The notes under the pieces are model-generated. The model saw only the letters and a list, made by a program, of their open reading frames with translations, ran no database searches and was not told where the DNA came from. This document shows, one piece after another, positions 45,032-57,300 of a stretch of DNA of 64,000 nt (position 1 is its first letter; each line of letters opens with the position of its first letter). The translations under genes and the position numbers were made by a program. Source of the DNA: Pempheris klunzingeri. Its lineage: Eukaryota > Chordata > Actinopteri > Acropomatiformes > Pempheridae. Where the stretch lies: positions 17,638,788 through 17,702,787 of the forward strand of contig NC_092020.1 of assembly GCF_042242105.1 (NCBI RefSeq), in the 5' to 3' direction.

Positions 45032-48000
45032 TCAGTTGTTGTAGGTTTTAATCTTATGAATGGCATAAGGGCTGGAGTCTCGATGTGGCCAAATGTCTCC
45101 GTTGGGCAGATCCCTCGTCTGATCAACCATCTCTACTGTCAAAGTGGAGGGGCTGAAGATGTCCGATGTGCGGTAGGATTGTGTGAGGCGACGGAAGGAC
45201 GATGTGTCCGAGACATCATCATCATAGAGGTCCTCAATGAGATCCTTGTGCTCTCTGCCAGATGCTTTCAGCTCATCCTTCAGCTCAGATACCAGATCTT
45301 TAACATCCCTCACGAGTGTGGAGCGTATACCAAACAGGCAGAGCAGGAAAACCAGACCAGCACAGATGCCGGAGACAAAGTACAGAGCCACTCGCTCTGG
45401 GAGATCTGGAAAAAGGCATGTGATGGTCACTAATCAAACTAATATCAAAATGTGCTGACATCCTAGCCTCTATTCCCCTAAAAGACTACAATGTTGTTTT
45501 CATGTGTATCATCCAATTTACCTCAAATTGCTCATGCTTTGCATTACAGCTGACAATTTACCAAAAAGTGCTGCAAGTTTTTACATCATTTAATGCACTT
45601 TAACTTCCCAAGCAGCCACAAACTCCACAACCTGCCAGTACTGTATGAAAATCAACTTGTTGTGGCCTTAAAGTTACTGAAAATAAGCAAAAGATCACTG
45701 GGAACATTAAGGTGTCTTTATTGTCTTAATGTTCTTAATTTTCCTGGTTATGAATAGCATAGAGTTTATTGGAAAAGCTTCTTGGACAGAATTTATTATT
45801 GCAAAAATGTATTTGATTTAATGTGTTAGTGGCATGAAAGTGTCAAAAAATAATAATAATAATAATTATTATTATTATTAATATTACTATTATACATCGC
45901 TTTTCAAAAACAAAGTTACAAAGTGCTTTACACAGTTAAAAATGGATTGATGATAATAAAACAGATAAGACATGTTATAAATAAAAACAGAAATAAAAAT
46001 AGAGAGGTGGCAACATTGATAAAAGGTTTTCTTCAGAAAGATACATTTTAAGAAGTGATTTATAAGATTCTGCAAGCCTCAAATTGTTTTGGTTATTGTT
46101 TGTCTTAATGGACATGAATAACTGAGTCTTCCACCAACACACCATCCAGGGGAGTTTTGAAAAAAAAAAAAAAGTATAAATAAATAAATTCTGTTGCTGT
46201 TTTGTAACCTTGACAGTGTTTCCTATTTGATTACCTTTATTAAGCAACTTGCTAACCTATGTGTCAGTCGATTTTAACCAACTGTGATAAACTGAAAGGG
46301 GACGAATAACTGACTGAAAACAAACACAACACAAAACACAACAATATAAAAGACAAACTATGACAGAAAATGCTCAGCGATAATGCAAACTAGTTATGCA
46401 AATTCTGTCAAATTCTGTAGTTTTTCTCTTGCTGATCCATTTGGAAAGCAAATTCTTTCACCGTGTCTGCATCAACTGAAGACCAAAAGACATGTTAAAA
46501 CACCTGAATGGCCCTTTAAATCTGATCCACAACAATCATGAGAAAAGTACATGCCAACCTAGCCTGAGGTCTGCAGGCATCAGTGCACATACCCAATATT
46601 TTTTCAATGATCTCCAGAGAGTTGGTTATGAGCACGTTTTGAGGCCTGTAGGTGGGGCCAGTGTACCATCCACCTGCAGGTGAGAGGGGTCTGGGCTCAG
46701 ACGCCAGTCAAAGTCTGCAGCATGCAACAAAACCTGTGAATTTTCAGCATTACTCTCACCGTGTGTGTAGTCTGAGATCATGAAAGGATCTGTTGACCCT
46801 CGACCCACTTCTTCCAACAGATACCGGGGCACTGAAGAGAAAATGAGAGTTTTATTTTCATTGATGCAACAAACCATATTGTTCACAAACAATAACATCT
46901 GGTCTGTCTCTTACCACAAGTGAAGGACACCCGCAGGTGCTTCCTGGTGCCGGGGAAGCAGGGGTCCCCAAAGGTTTGAGTATCGGCCAGTACTGAGCAG
47001 TTCCCTCGGCCATGACACCTGCGTGACACCTTCCTCAGAGCAGAAGGTGACAAACACTCTGGAATAGATTGATTAATATTATGAGAAATCAGTTTAATAT
47101 TGTGACACCAATTATTCTCCACTGTGTCTGTAAAACACATTTTTGTTGCAATATTTTGCAACTAGATTGCACTTAGGCGCCTTGTTTCAGACCCATGTCG
47201 ATGTGTGATGCAGGGTCCTGAGGACAGTAAGGACTGCCGTGCAGCAGGTGTCCAAAGGTGGCGGAGTAGATGGCGAGGACAGTCTCATTTTTACACATCA
47301 GCCTCAGACGTTCGTTCTCACACACCAGTCTTGTGCGGTGGTGCTCTGAAAAAAACAGATGGCATGTATGTACACATATGGGTATTTTGATGAACATCTA
47401 GCAAGAGAACTTTAATGGACACGTAGCTTTAACAAAAATAAAAATAGAGATAATGTTAACTGTGATTGATTGTATTTCTCAAAGAGTCACTACAAGTTGA
47501 TTTTCATTCACACTACTATGATGGAAAAAAAACATCATCCTGTAAGTCATTATAATGTGAAACCTTCTCATAATAATGATTAATTAGGTCATTATTTTGA
47601 GATTTGAGTTTTTCATTATAATTACAGGATCTACAGGAAACCAGTGGCTGCCTAAAAGGTAGGGAAAGATGCATTTAAAAAACTACAACAATGGTGGTTC
47701 TCAAAGCAACCATCACTGCCATAGCTTGTGAACTCAAGGTCCACTCATTAGTATTTTCCAGAGCTTTCTACCATAGCACACTTAAATCATTAGCAATTCA
47801 AGGTTTGTTTTGATAAAGCGCTATTTTCAAGGTCAAGAATGAACTTCCCATGCTTTACTATGGATGCCAATGGAAGTACAGTGTCTAAACACGGAAAACA
47901 CATGATTTTGGTGTCTTGATACTATTAGTTTAAGTAAGAGTCAATCAATAGACTGACACAGAGACACGCTGACCCCTGCTGTTCTGCTTATATGATTGCC

Positions 48001-49543
48001 CTCATCATAAACATTGGACCTTAGCTGCGTACCTGGTCTGCACTTGTAGGAGACTAGAAGGTACTTGCTGGTGAGAGGACAGGGGTCCTGCCCAAACACT
48101 GGACTGAGGACAGGGATGTGACAGGAGCGGCGATCCTGACACTCTGACACCACTTTCTGCAAGGTAGAGAGAACTTGTTGACCACTACAGCATTTGAGGA
48201 CAGCAGAGCACTTCAGTAAAACATAGCCTGATTTACATTCACCTCCCTGTGGCTTCATATACCTCGATAGCAACTGGGGAAGTGCATTCTGTATCCTCCT
48301 CCACAGTTATATTGGTGCTTGCAGAGGGGCACAGATGCTGATTAGGAACGCGTCGTCCATAGAAAGCTGATAGGACGGCCACAGACGTCGTGGAGGGACA
48401 CTGGATGATGAGCACGTCTCCTTCACAAGCATGAGCCGTGTGGTTCTTCAGGATGGTGTGAAGATATACTAAAAGAGAACACAGAGTGATACTAATTTCA
48501 CTTTATGTACCTACAGGCTGTGGGAGATCCCTTTTAAATTAGCATACACGGGTGGAAAAACATCAAAAGTGCAACAAAGGCTGATCTCAAACACAGTGGT
48601 TTAATGTGTCACTTACATCTCATTTAGATATATAAATAAGAAAAACAGAGGTTACAGATTTAATTTATTACCAACAAAACAATTATTTTCCCTTGTTAAC
48701 AAAGCAGAAGTGGCTGGTTGATTCAGTTATTGTTGCCATAAATAAATATGAAGACCTTTATTGTTTATAACTGGCAAGTCAATCATGTGGCTTTTTTTAG
48801 TCCTTGCAGCTCGACCCTGGTTGTCGTTCGGGTGGTGTCCCAGTCACTGGGTGTAGCTCTCCAAGACAATATTTGGACCACACAAACAAGACAACAGAAC
48901 ATAGACAGTGAAGTGGAGCCTCCCCTCCCATATGCGCTTCCCGTTTTGCGAATGCGGGGCAGTACCAGGCACCCGCTGACAATGAACTATTATTAGGCTC
49001 TCTCAGAGCGTGCAACTGCACAAAAAATAGAAATCTCTGCAGTGGTCAGATAGAGAAGTATACTGCAATGCTCACAATGGAGGTGTTCGAGACAAAAGCT
49101 ATCTCTGGCCGTGTCTAGACTGTTACCTCAGCCATCTTATTTTACCACCAGAAATCAAAACCACTCACAACTGTAGTTTATTTCATACTTGGGGAGTATC
49201 CAGCCATACCCCGATTCTGGCCTTTCAGCATGAGTTTCACCAGCTGTTTGAAAAGTAGGATGTGCAGAAAAAAATTAGGGGATGCTTAATGTCTGTCTCT
49301 TGAAATAACCCTTCACGTACAGTGAAAAATAACTAGTCAGCATTTGGACTTCCTCCTGGAAAACTAATCATTGATGACAAAAACAAAGCACTTACGAGAG
49401 AAATCAGGAGCCGAATGCGCAGCGTGCATCCTCAGGGCCAAAATAAGAGGTAAGAAGAGGCAGAAGAACTCCATGGCACTGTCATTGTGCATCTCCAGCA
49501 CGGCAGACCCCGGGAGTTTTGTTGTAATGAGTTGCTGTCCCAT
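45032..49543 (-). CDS. eva1c: EVA-1 homolog C-like receptor with two SUEL lectin domains
   Basis: Eight exons join in phase to about 433 residues: 49,543-49,396; 48,468-48,263; 48,156-48,033; 47,345-47,193; 47,058-46,915; 46,831-46,760; 46,673-46,593; 45,405-45,032. A hydrophobic signal peptide starts at Met24 (MEFFCLFLPLILALRM). Two Cys-rich galactose-binding lectin (SUEL) domains follow at about 57-157 and 163-258, each with the end motif FGxDPCPxxSKYLLVSYKC or FGDPCFPGTRKHLRVSFTC. One transmembrane segment is at about 315-336, preceded by LPERVAL, with an acidic cytoplasmic tail (DLIEDLYDDD). EVA1C family proteins are surface receptors; the C. elegans EVA-1 acts as a Slit co-receptor in axon guidance. 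The tail differs from human EVA1C (441 residues), so this may be a fish paralog. The exon 4 donor is ambiguous: gtctga at 47,192, or a GC donor 12 bases on. Confidence 0.88.
45846..45895. repeat. Palindromic (AAT)n/(ATT)n tract
   Basis: An (AAT) run is followed directly by an (ATT) run, so the two halves can pair as a hairpin. It sits next to 'cgcttttcaaaaac', 'aaagtgctttac', a teleost repeat fragment running to about 45,980. Confidence 0.8.
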
Positions 49544-50811
49544 TGACTGCCTGAGAGAGAGCGGTCAGTAGGTCAATGATGCCATTGTGTTAACAAGAAA
49601 CAGCCACCTCCCTTTAACAATAAAAAAAAATCACTGCTTTGAGCAGAGCTGGCGGAAAAGTGCTGGCATTGCTGTGGCTAAGTTTGGGATGATGTTATAT
49701 GTTTGGAGATGCATGTACATGTAATTTGTAGTCTTATTGTCTAATGCTCACCTGCTAGAAAGGTAGAAAGGCATGTGAAATAATGTAAATGAAAGAAGCA
49801 AACTCACTCAGACTATCGGCACTAAGTTTATTAAAAAAGATAACATTTTGGTTGTTCATACTGGAGTGTGACTGGTTGTGGCAGCTGAGTTGACAATGTT
49901 GTTCATAATTAGCTGTTTTATTTCCGATTGTGTGGTTACAAGATCAATACCACTTTCATGTAGCTGACCACAGATTTTAAGAAAAAAGGAGGTGAAGACA
50001 CACACCCCTGTCTACATCAATGGAGCTGAGGCGGAGCGGCTGAACAGTTGTAGGTTCCTGTGAGTCAGCTTGACAGAAAACCCCTCGTAGACATCACAGA
50101 GCTCCACCCTGATTAAGAAAACTCATGAGAGAGAAACATACGAAAGAGACATTTACATGCCAAGTTCTTGTTAACTTTTACAGAGGAGTAATAGAAAGCA
50201 TCTTGACTGGAAACAGCACAAATTGGTATGGGATGTGCTCCCTGGGGTGAGAAGACTCCAGGAAGTCACTGCCCTCAGCCGTTAAGAAATAGTTACAGCA
50301 CATAAAGTCCTAAAACCAAGATTTTTTAAAATATCTTTTTCTTATATATCTTCTTATATATCTTATCTTATATCTTATTTAGTGAAGTCATAGTCACAGC
50401 TATTTCCTCCTGCTGCTAGTGTTTACCGAGGGTGTAGAAAGAGAACTGGACACAGCGTTGGAGGTGGGGCCAAGTTTATTCCTATAAAGGTTGCACAGTG
50501 GTGCATGAAGCAAAAAAAGTATAAAAAACTACCAGGTATAAAATTACTTGGATCACCAGAGACACCAGACTAACTTCCGGTTTAGCCTTCCACTAACTTG
50601 AATGGGGATAAAATTCCCCTAGAAGTTCGAAATATTTATATCAAAAAACTCTTTTTGGGCCTAATGGAAGCACCATTGTTGTAATTACACAGTCTGGCCA
50701 CTATGTAATATATGCTACAAAGCCTGACGCACTTCCTGGGAGCCTTCACAATAAGCTTAGCTAATCACCTCCCAGGTCCAGGTTCATACTCTCATGTTGG
50801 AAAGAAAGCAA

Positions 50812-50923
<112 letters not shown>

Positions 50924-53079
50924 AAAATCAGGACTCATTCTCTTGGCTGGGGTTGTCAACAGTGAGGGTCCTGTTTGTGGAGATAAGGCTCTTGTTTCCA
51001 GGAGGTCACTTCCAGCTGCTGCGTGTGTGTCCAGTGGAGATATGTGTCTCTCTCTACATGAGATAGACCTTTCCTATCTTTTTGTCTGTGGAAGAGGAAG
51101 TGAAAGGTCATTGGCAACTACTCCACTACTGCCAGTCTTTTCCAGGAAATCTCTTGTGATGAATATCCTCTCAGCGCAGCTTGTATCTATTAGTTTCAAT
51201 TTATGATAAAGGCTCTGACTATAACCTGAATTCCTCTTTTTCTCACATCCTTTCTTTCTAAACCCTGTGTGACGGCTGTTGCCATAACAACCAAACACTG
51301 ACTCAAAAAACATGTTAATTCATTCACCATTGTTGAGGACATTATCAGTGATTGTAGCTACTTGATGTTGGTGATGGTGAGTCAAACTGAATGTCTGAAT
51401 AGGACTAGAGACACTCCCTCCATTGCAGTGGAGTGGATGTAATAATGTCAGCTGATATTTTAAAAGGAGATGGCCACATGTGTGCGTAAGTGAGAATAAC
51501 ACTCCCACCTCATACTCCAGTAAAATTCCATTCACCTCCCATAGGAAGTGTCATTAAAGTGAGTAATTATTCCTTAAAACAGTCTACTCTGGCCCTCTCT
51601 GAGGAGGAGTCGTACCACAGTGTGGAAAGGGAGATTAAACTTTGAGACAGTTGGAAAATCTCAGGTCCTAACCTCCCTAACATTTAAAAGGAAAGAGGAG
51701 GATAAGTTTTTTTCTACAGCTTTCTCAGCCACTGTTACTTTTCCTGTGATGGTTGAGTGTTATTCACCAAATTTCCAGGATTTGTTTGGAGTTTCAATGT
51801 GGGGGAGATGTGATGGGTTAGTTTCACATGGCACACAGCCATGTAAGAGAAAGTATGTGGCCCAGAGCCTCGTATCTTCTCCTCTTATAATCTGGGGTAT
51901 TTTCTTTTAAAATTCCTTGCAATGTATTGCATAACCCTGTCCATGTTACTAGTTTGAATTTCTTTAGGGAAGTCTACACCACAGCATGGGGATTTCATCA
52001 TAAAATCTCCCTTCTTCTTTTTACTGTAAATGATACCAAATTACAAGAAACACTAATACTGAACTGAGCCCTCGGCCCTCAGTCCCAGACAACATGTAGT
52101 CATGAGGTAAAAGCATCATACTAATTCATTTATTTACTAAGACAGCTTTCTTATCATTACCAAATACCACTGACAATATATTATCAGTGGAAAATATATC
52201 AAATTCCTTTAACTGTAAAGCATAAATATTTTTTTTAATACCATCTTCACACCTCAGTCAGTTAATCAGTAATCAAGTAGCCCTCATCTCCTTCAGTTTT
52301 ATGCCCAAAATAGTGAGGGGATTCCCTTCACCATGATTCACCACATTACTGTAAACACCCCTGAAATGTCTCTGTTTTAAAAAAAATGGTAATAGCGGAA
52401 AACAAACAGTTTGCAAAATATAGACTATACGTGAAAGTAGAGATACTGCAATGTAAAACTACATTTACAAGTAGTCCTTTATTCAAGACTTTACTAGGGT
52501 GGACATATTTACACAATATCAGTAAAATAGTAAAAAGAATGACAGATAAACGTGATCACTATGCAGAATTAGTCATCCCAATGTTTATTCTGTTAGTGGA
52601 ATATTATTAATAACCCATTTTAGCCTTTAAGCAGAATTTTAATGTTTTAGGTCTTCAGATTGAAACAAATTTTAATGCAACAAACAGGTACAAAAAACAG
52701 TAAATGCAGTAGTATCATAACATAGTAACATACTGCAGTAAACAGAGATTCTTATACATCTAAGGATTTACATCATTTGATATTTATAATATGGAATATG
52801 AGAAATATATGTCTATAATAATGAATGTGCAATAAATCAGTTTTCTCAAATGAAACAGCTGTAAAATTTGAATGAGATAAAAATGACGAAATATTCAAAA
52901 TGTATCTAAACATAATTGAGAGTCCAGGAGTCTGCTAGCATGTCCGAAAATACATGTGGTAATGCAACAATACACTGCAGAACAATGGCCTGCATTTTAT
53001 GCGCACAGTAATCAGCAAAGTAACCACTAAATATAGTAAATAATAATAAATAAAAATAGTAAATAAATGTAATGGAGTG

Positions 53080-53449
53080 GGCAGCATGGTGGTGCTGTGG
53101 TTAGCACTGTTGCCTCACAGCAAGAAGGTCCCGGGTTTGAACCCGGGGTGTTTCTGTGTGGAGTTTGCATGTTCTCCCCATGCTAGCGTGGGTTCTCTCC
53201 GGGTACTCCGGCTTCCTCCCACAATCCAAAGACATGCACATTAGGTTAATTGGTAACTCTAAATTGCCCGTAGGTGTGAGAGTGAGAGTGAAAGGTTGTC
53301 TGTCTGTCTCTGTATGTGGCCCTGTGATTGGCTGGCGACCAGTCCAGGGTGTACCCCGCCTCTCGCCCGAAGTCAGCTGGGATAGGCTCCAGCTCCCCCC
53401 GCGACCCTGACGGATAAGCGGTATAGAAAATGGATGGATGGATGGATGG
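53080..53449 (+). mobile_element. tRNA-derived SINE with 13-bp target-site duplication
   Basis: The element starts ggcagcatggtggtgctgtgg and carries polymerase III promoter-like boxes: A-like tggttagcactg and B-like gggtttgaaccc at 53,133-53,144. The body includes 'gtttgcatgttctccccat', 'ctaaattgcccgtaggtg' and 'gctgggataggctccagc', phrases very common in teleost genomes. The tail is a (GGAT)n run. The direct repeat atgtaatggagtg at 53,067-53,079 and 53,450-53,462 is perfect and marks both ends. I do not assign a family name. Confidence 0.88.
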
Positions 53450-54066
53450 ATGTAATGGAGTGAAAGTGTTATTTTTAATATAAAGTATACAACACTGAAT
53501 CACATAAAGTACAAAAAGAATCTTAATAAGTAAATGTACTTAGATCCTCTCTACAACTTACTATATTGTACTTCTTTATTCAGCCATAAATTGAGGAAAA
53601 AATAGCATTTTAAGAGAACATCAGGTGGCTTTTCTTGTGTCGAAAAGCACTGGAGCAAAGGATTGTTACATTTTTACTTCATTATTACAGCGAGATACAC
53701 CCAATAATCATTATAAAAAGACACACATGTACCCATTATGAATTTAAACTGTATATTCAGGTATTTAATGTTGCACATTATTGAGTCAACCAGATGTGAA
53801 ACTGAAGGCTACTTTCTGCCGTAAAAATTAGTTTAGGTGTCTTAGATGTCCCTCGGTACACAGTGGGTGCTTTGTTTTTAGTACAGCCTTCCTGTGAGAA
53901 GTGCTCATAAACTATTATTTACTCCATATTTAACAGTGTAGGAATGTGAGTGGACCAAATGAATTGTCTAAATTGGAGTGAGTCACAGAGGTTTATCAGT
54001 TCCTGTGTGTTGTAATATGCAAAAGATCCTATTTTAGGCTCCCTTCTCATAGAGTTTGGCTCTGGG

Positions 54067-54074
54067 TATATAAG
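54067..54074 (+). promoter_or_regulatory. TATA box of clic2
   Basis: TATATAAG, followed after about 20 bases by a GC-rich start region (ccccgccctgctctctgg). It implies transcription from about 54,100 and a leader of some 300 bases before the ATG at 54,396. Confidence 0.6.
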
Positions 54075-54395
54075 AGTGTGTACCCCGCCCTGCTCTCTGG
54101 ATCCTCCCTCTTCCCTGACTAGTAAAGTATGCTCAGAGCGATAGCCTCCAAGGAGCCCTCAAACAAAACACAACCAGCCGTGAGGTGTCACACTTTCTCC
54201 TGACATCCACGACCACGGAGACACTTGAAACCGGAGCAGCATTTCTTCAAGGGCACTGTTATCAGCTCTCACCTCCCAGATCTGTGGATTTTTTTTGGGG
54301 GGGGTGCAAAGAACCACTGACTCAAGGAGAAGCTTTGACTGGAGCAAGGACTTGGAATTTAAAGAAGTGAATTAAACTTTTTTGGGGGGGACAAC

Positions 54396-57300
54396 ATGGC
54401 ACTTCGGCAGGACTCTGACAAGGAGCCGAGCATTGAGTTGTTCATTAAGGTCAGTCATTTCTTTTCAATTTCACCAATTACTTGGAAGAAGAAGTAGACT
54501 GCAACATGTAAGGGAAAGTCAGCTACACCTGAAATTCACTGCCAAAAGAATGTACAGACTCCACATGAAATTTCTCCTAATTTGCCTGTTTTACATCCTC
54601 TCTTTTAGAGGAAAAGATACATTCAAACAAAGGATTTGCTGCTCACTCATCCATATTGTAAAATGGCAGAGATAGACAGTATGTCGCTGTATGAGCAGCA
54701 TCAATCAGAGGACAACTCTCATTTTGATGGGCGCCATCTACAGATACTGTGTACTACAGATGCTGAAGTGTTTGTATCCCTGCTGAGGGTCACAGCACAG
54801 TTTTTATCAGCGAACTCTGGCCACAGACTGACAGTCCACCTTATCACCGCACAGCCAGAAGGAGCGAGGAGCATGCAGGGTGACTGGCCCCAAGTCAGAA
54901 CCAGGCACACCCACTTTACTTATGCACACATTCAGATATAGTCATCTATATCAAGAATATATATATATATATATATATATATATCAAGACTTTGTTGACT
55001 AATATCCACCAGGGCTTAAAGTTCTCAGGCACCATGTCTGATTTGAGCCATAGAGCAGTTTTAAATTCACATAATACATAATTCAATACATTGTACACAT
55101 CTCCAAACGTCCAGACTTTTCAGACTCACAAATATTTCTTGGTTTAAACTTTAAGATACATCAGGATTGTTTCACTCTCTGAGTGCTACAACTCTACACA
55201 AATGTGTTTTTGTTAATTGCATCCATGCAGAGACACAGTGACCTCTGATATACAAAACAAGGTCAAATGAAGCTCAAAAACAATATAAGACAGTAAAATA
55301 GGCTATGCAGTAGACAGTACATTATGTCGCTTTGTAAATAAAAGCATTTAGTCATTAAAGGTATAGTTTGTCAAGTTGGGAAATGTGCATATTTGCTTTC
55401 TTGCTAAGATTTAAATTATAAGATTACAACCGCTCTCATGTCTGCATGGTAAACATGAAGCTACAGCCAGACAGTTAGCTTAGCTTGGCATATAGACTGG
55501 AAACGGGGGTCTGCTTAGTCCAAAGGTAACAAAATGCCTACCAACACCTGTAAAGCTCACTAATAAACATGTTATATTTCATTTGTTTTATCAATACCAA
55601 AGACAAAGTGTAAAACAACAAGTTGTGTTTTTATAGGAGGGTTATGTGCGGGACTGCAAGAAACCACCTCTCCCATCCAAGAAATTACAGAAGTCACACA
55701 AACCCCCGTTTTTACACTTTGGTTTTTGTACAGAGTAAATGAACAAGATCTAATGTGCTTTTTAGGAGCTGTAGAGGTGCTAGTAGGCAGATTTTGTTAC
55801 CCTCGGTTTTCTCCCTCCAGTTTCACGCTGAGATAACGTAACCTGCTGCTGGCAGTAGGTTCCTATTTAGTATATAGCCATGAGAGTGATGTGGATGTTC
55901 TCAACCGACTCCCTGCAAGAAAGAGGTGAAGCAAAATTTCCAAAATCTCAAACAGTTCCTTTAACAACAACATACTGGCTAAAAGTGTGTTGTGCTTTAA
56001 ACAGACTTTGTTGTCATGTTTGCAAGCTGAAGGAGCAAATTTTAGCATCTGTTGTTTTCTGTCACAACACAATGCCTCAATCCATCCACGGAGGCCTTGA
56101 AATGTCCCTCATCCTTCTCTTACAGCAGAAGGGAGGAGATGAGATATTGGGACTGCTTCAGGGGCTAAAGCAGGGCATTATTGGCTTGTGAAGCCACAAA
56201 ACAAAAATGTTATAACTGTCTGTGTTTTTCAGGCTGGACATGACGGTGAGAACGTGGGGAATTGCCCCTTCTGCCAAAGGCTCTTCATGGTTCTGTGGCT
56301 GAAAGGAGTCAAGTTTACAGTCACCACCGTTGACATGAGGAAGTAAGAGCCCCTCCTCTGGCAAAAAACACTTCCTGAGCAGCTGCTCATGGGGACTTTT
56401 GCACAGAACTCTATTAAGAAGCAAACAAGAGAGAAATTGAGAAGTTTCTTTCAGTAATCCAAACCATTTCTCACTTATCAAAAGGTGTGTAGTTCATTCT
56501 GTGTAACAGAGTTTAGAGGGAGGAGCCCGGAAAGCCAAAGTGTACAAAGAGCTCTGTGTCGCTTTCAGACAAACACCTTCTTTAATTGAGGCTTTATTGT
56601 GTGAATTTCACGGGGTCATTACCAGTGAGCAAATAAGATCAGGAAACTTTAAAAGGATGCTGATATAATTGAGTGATTCAGAACACACACACACATTCAC
56701 AGCAGGGCCCTTAAAACGCTGACCACTCCCAGCACTGTGTGTTTTTATAACTAAACCAACAGCCGATTTTGAAGTCATTAATCCAAAGTGCCATATTTGA
56801 TTCTGACAGCCGCTCAGATAACAGTCTGATTGAGTGAATGTGTCTATAACCAAGTCAGATGTCCCCCTCTCACTGCCCTCCTTCCTCTTCATCTTTCTCC
56901 AGGAAGCCGGCTGAGCTCAAAGACCTGGCCCCCGGGACCAACCCTCCTTTCCTCCTCTACAACGGCACCCTCAAAACAGACTTCATCAAAATCGAGGAGT
57001 TTCTTGAACAAACACTGGCCCCTCCCAGGTATTGTTGTGCTTGATTATTAAACAAATATTACACCAAGTGTGATTTTGATGACGGCTTATTCTCATCAAA
57101 CAAGCTTACTCCCAGGCTCCTCCTTTCCTCTCTCCCCTGCAGGTATCCTCATCTCAGCCCGCTAAACAAAGAGTCCTTTGACGTTGGTGCTGACATTTTT
57201 GCAAAGTTCTCTGCTTTCATCAAGAACAGTCCAAATAACGCATGTAAGTCTGGGTTGTTGTGACTCATTAAACATGTCTCATAATGTTTTTACTGATTCT

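Noticed and set aside
49190-49245. Possible extra eva1c exon between exons 1 and 2
   Set aside because: Exon 1 joins directly and in phase to 48,468 to give DFS-L-YLHTILKNHT, matching the human protein, so no extra exon is needed.
53080-53160. tRNA gene
   Set aside because: The A- and B-like boxes belong to the SINE head; a cloverleaf with acceptor stem is not evident and the body continues as a repeat.
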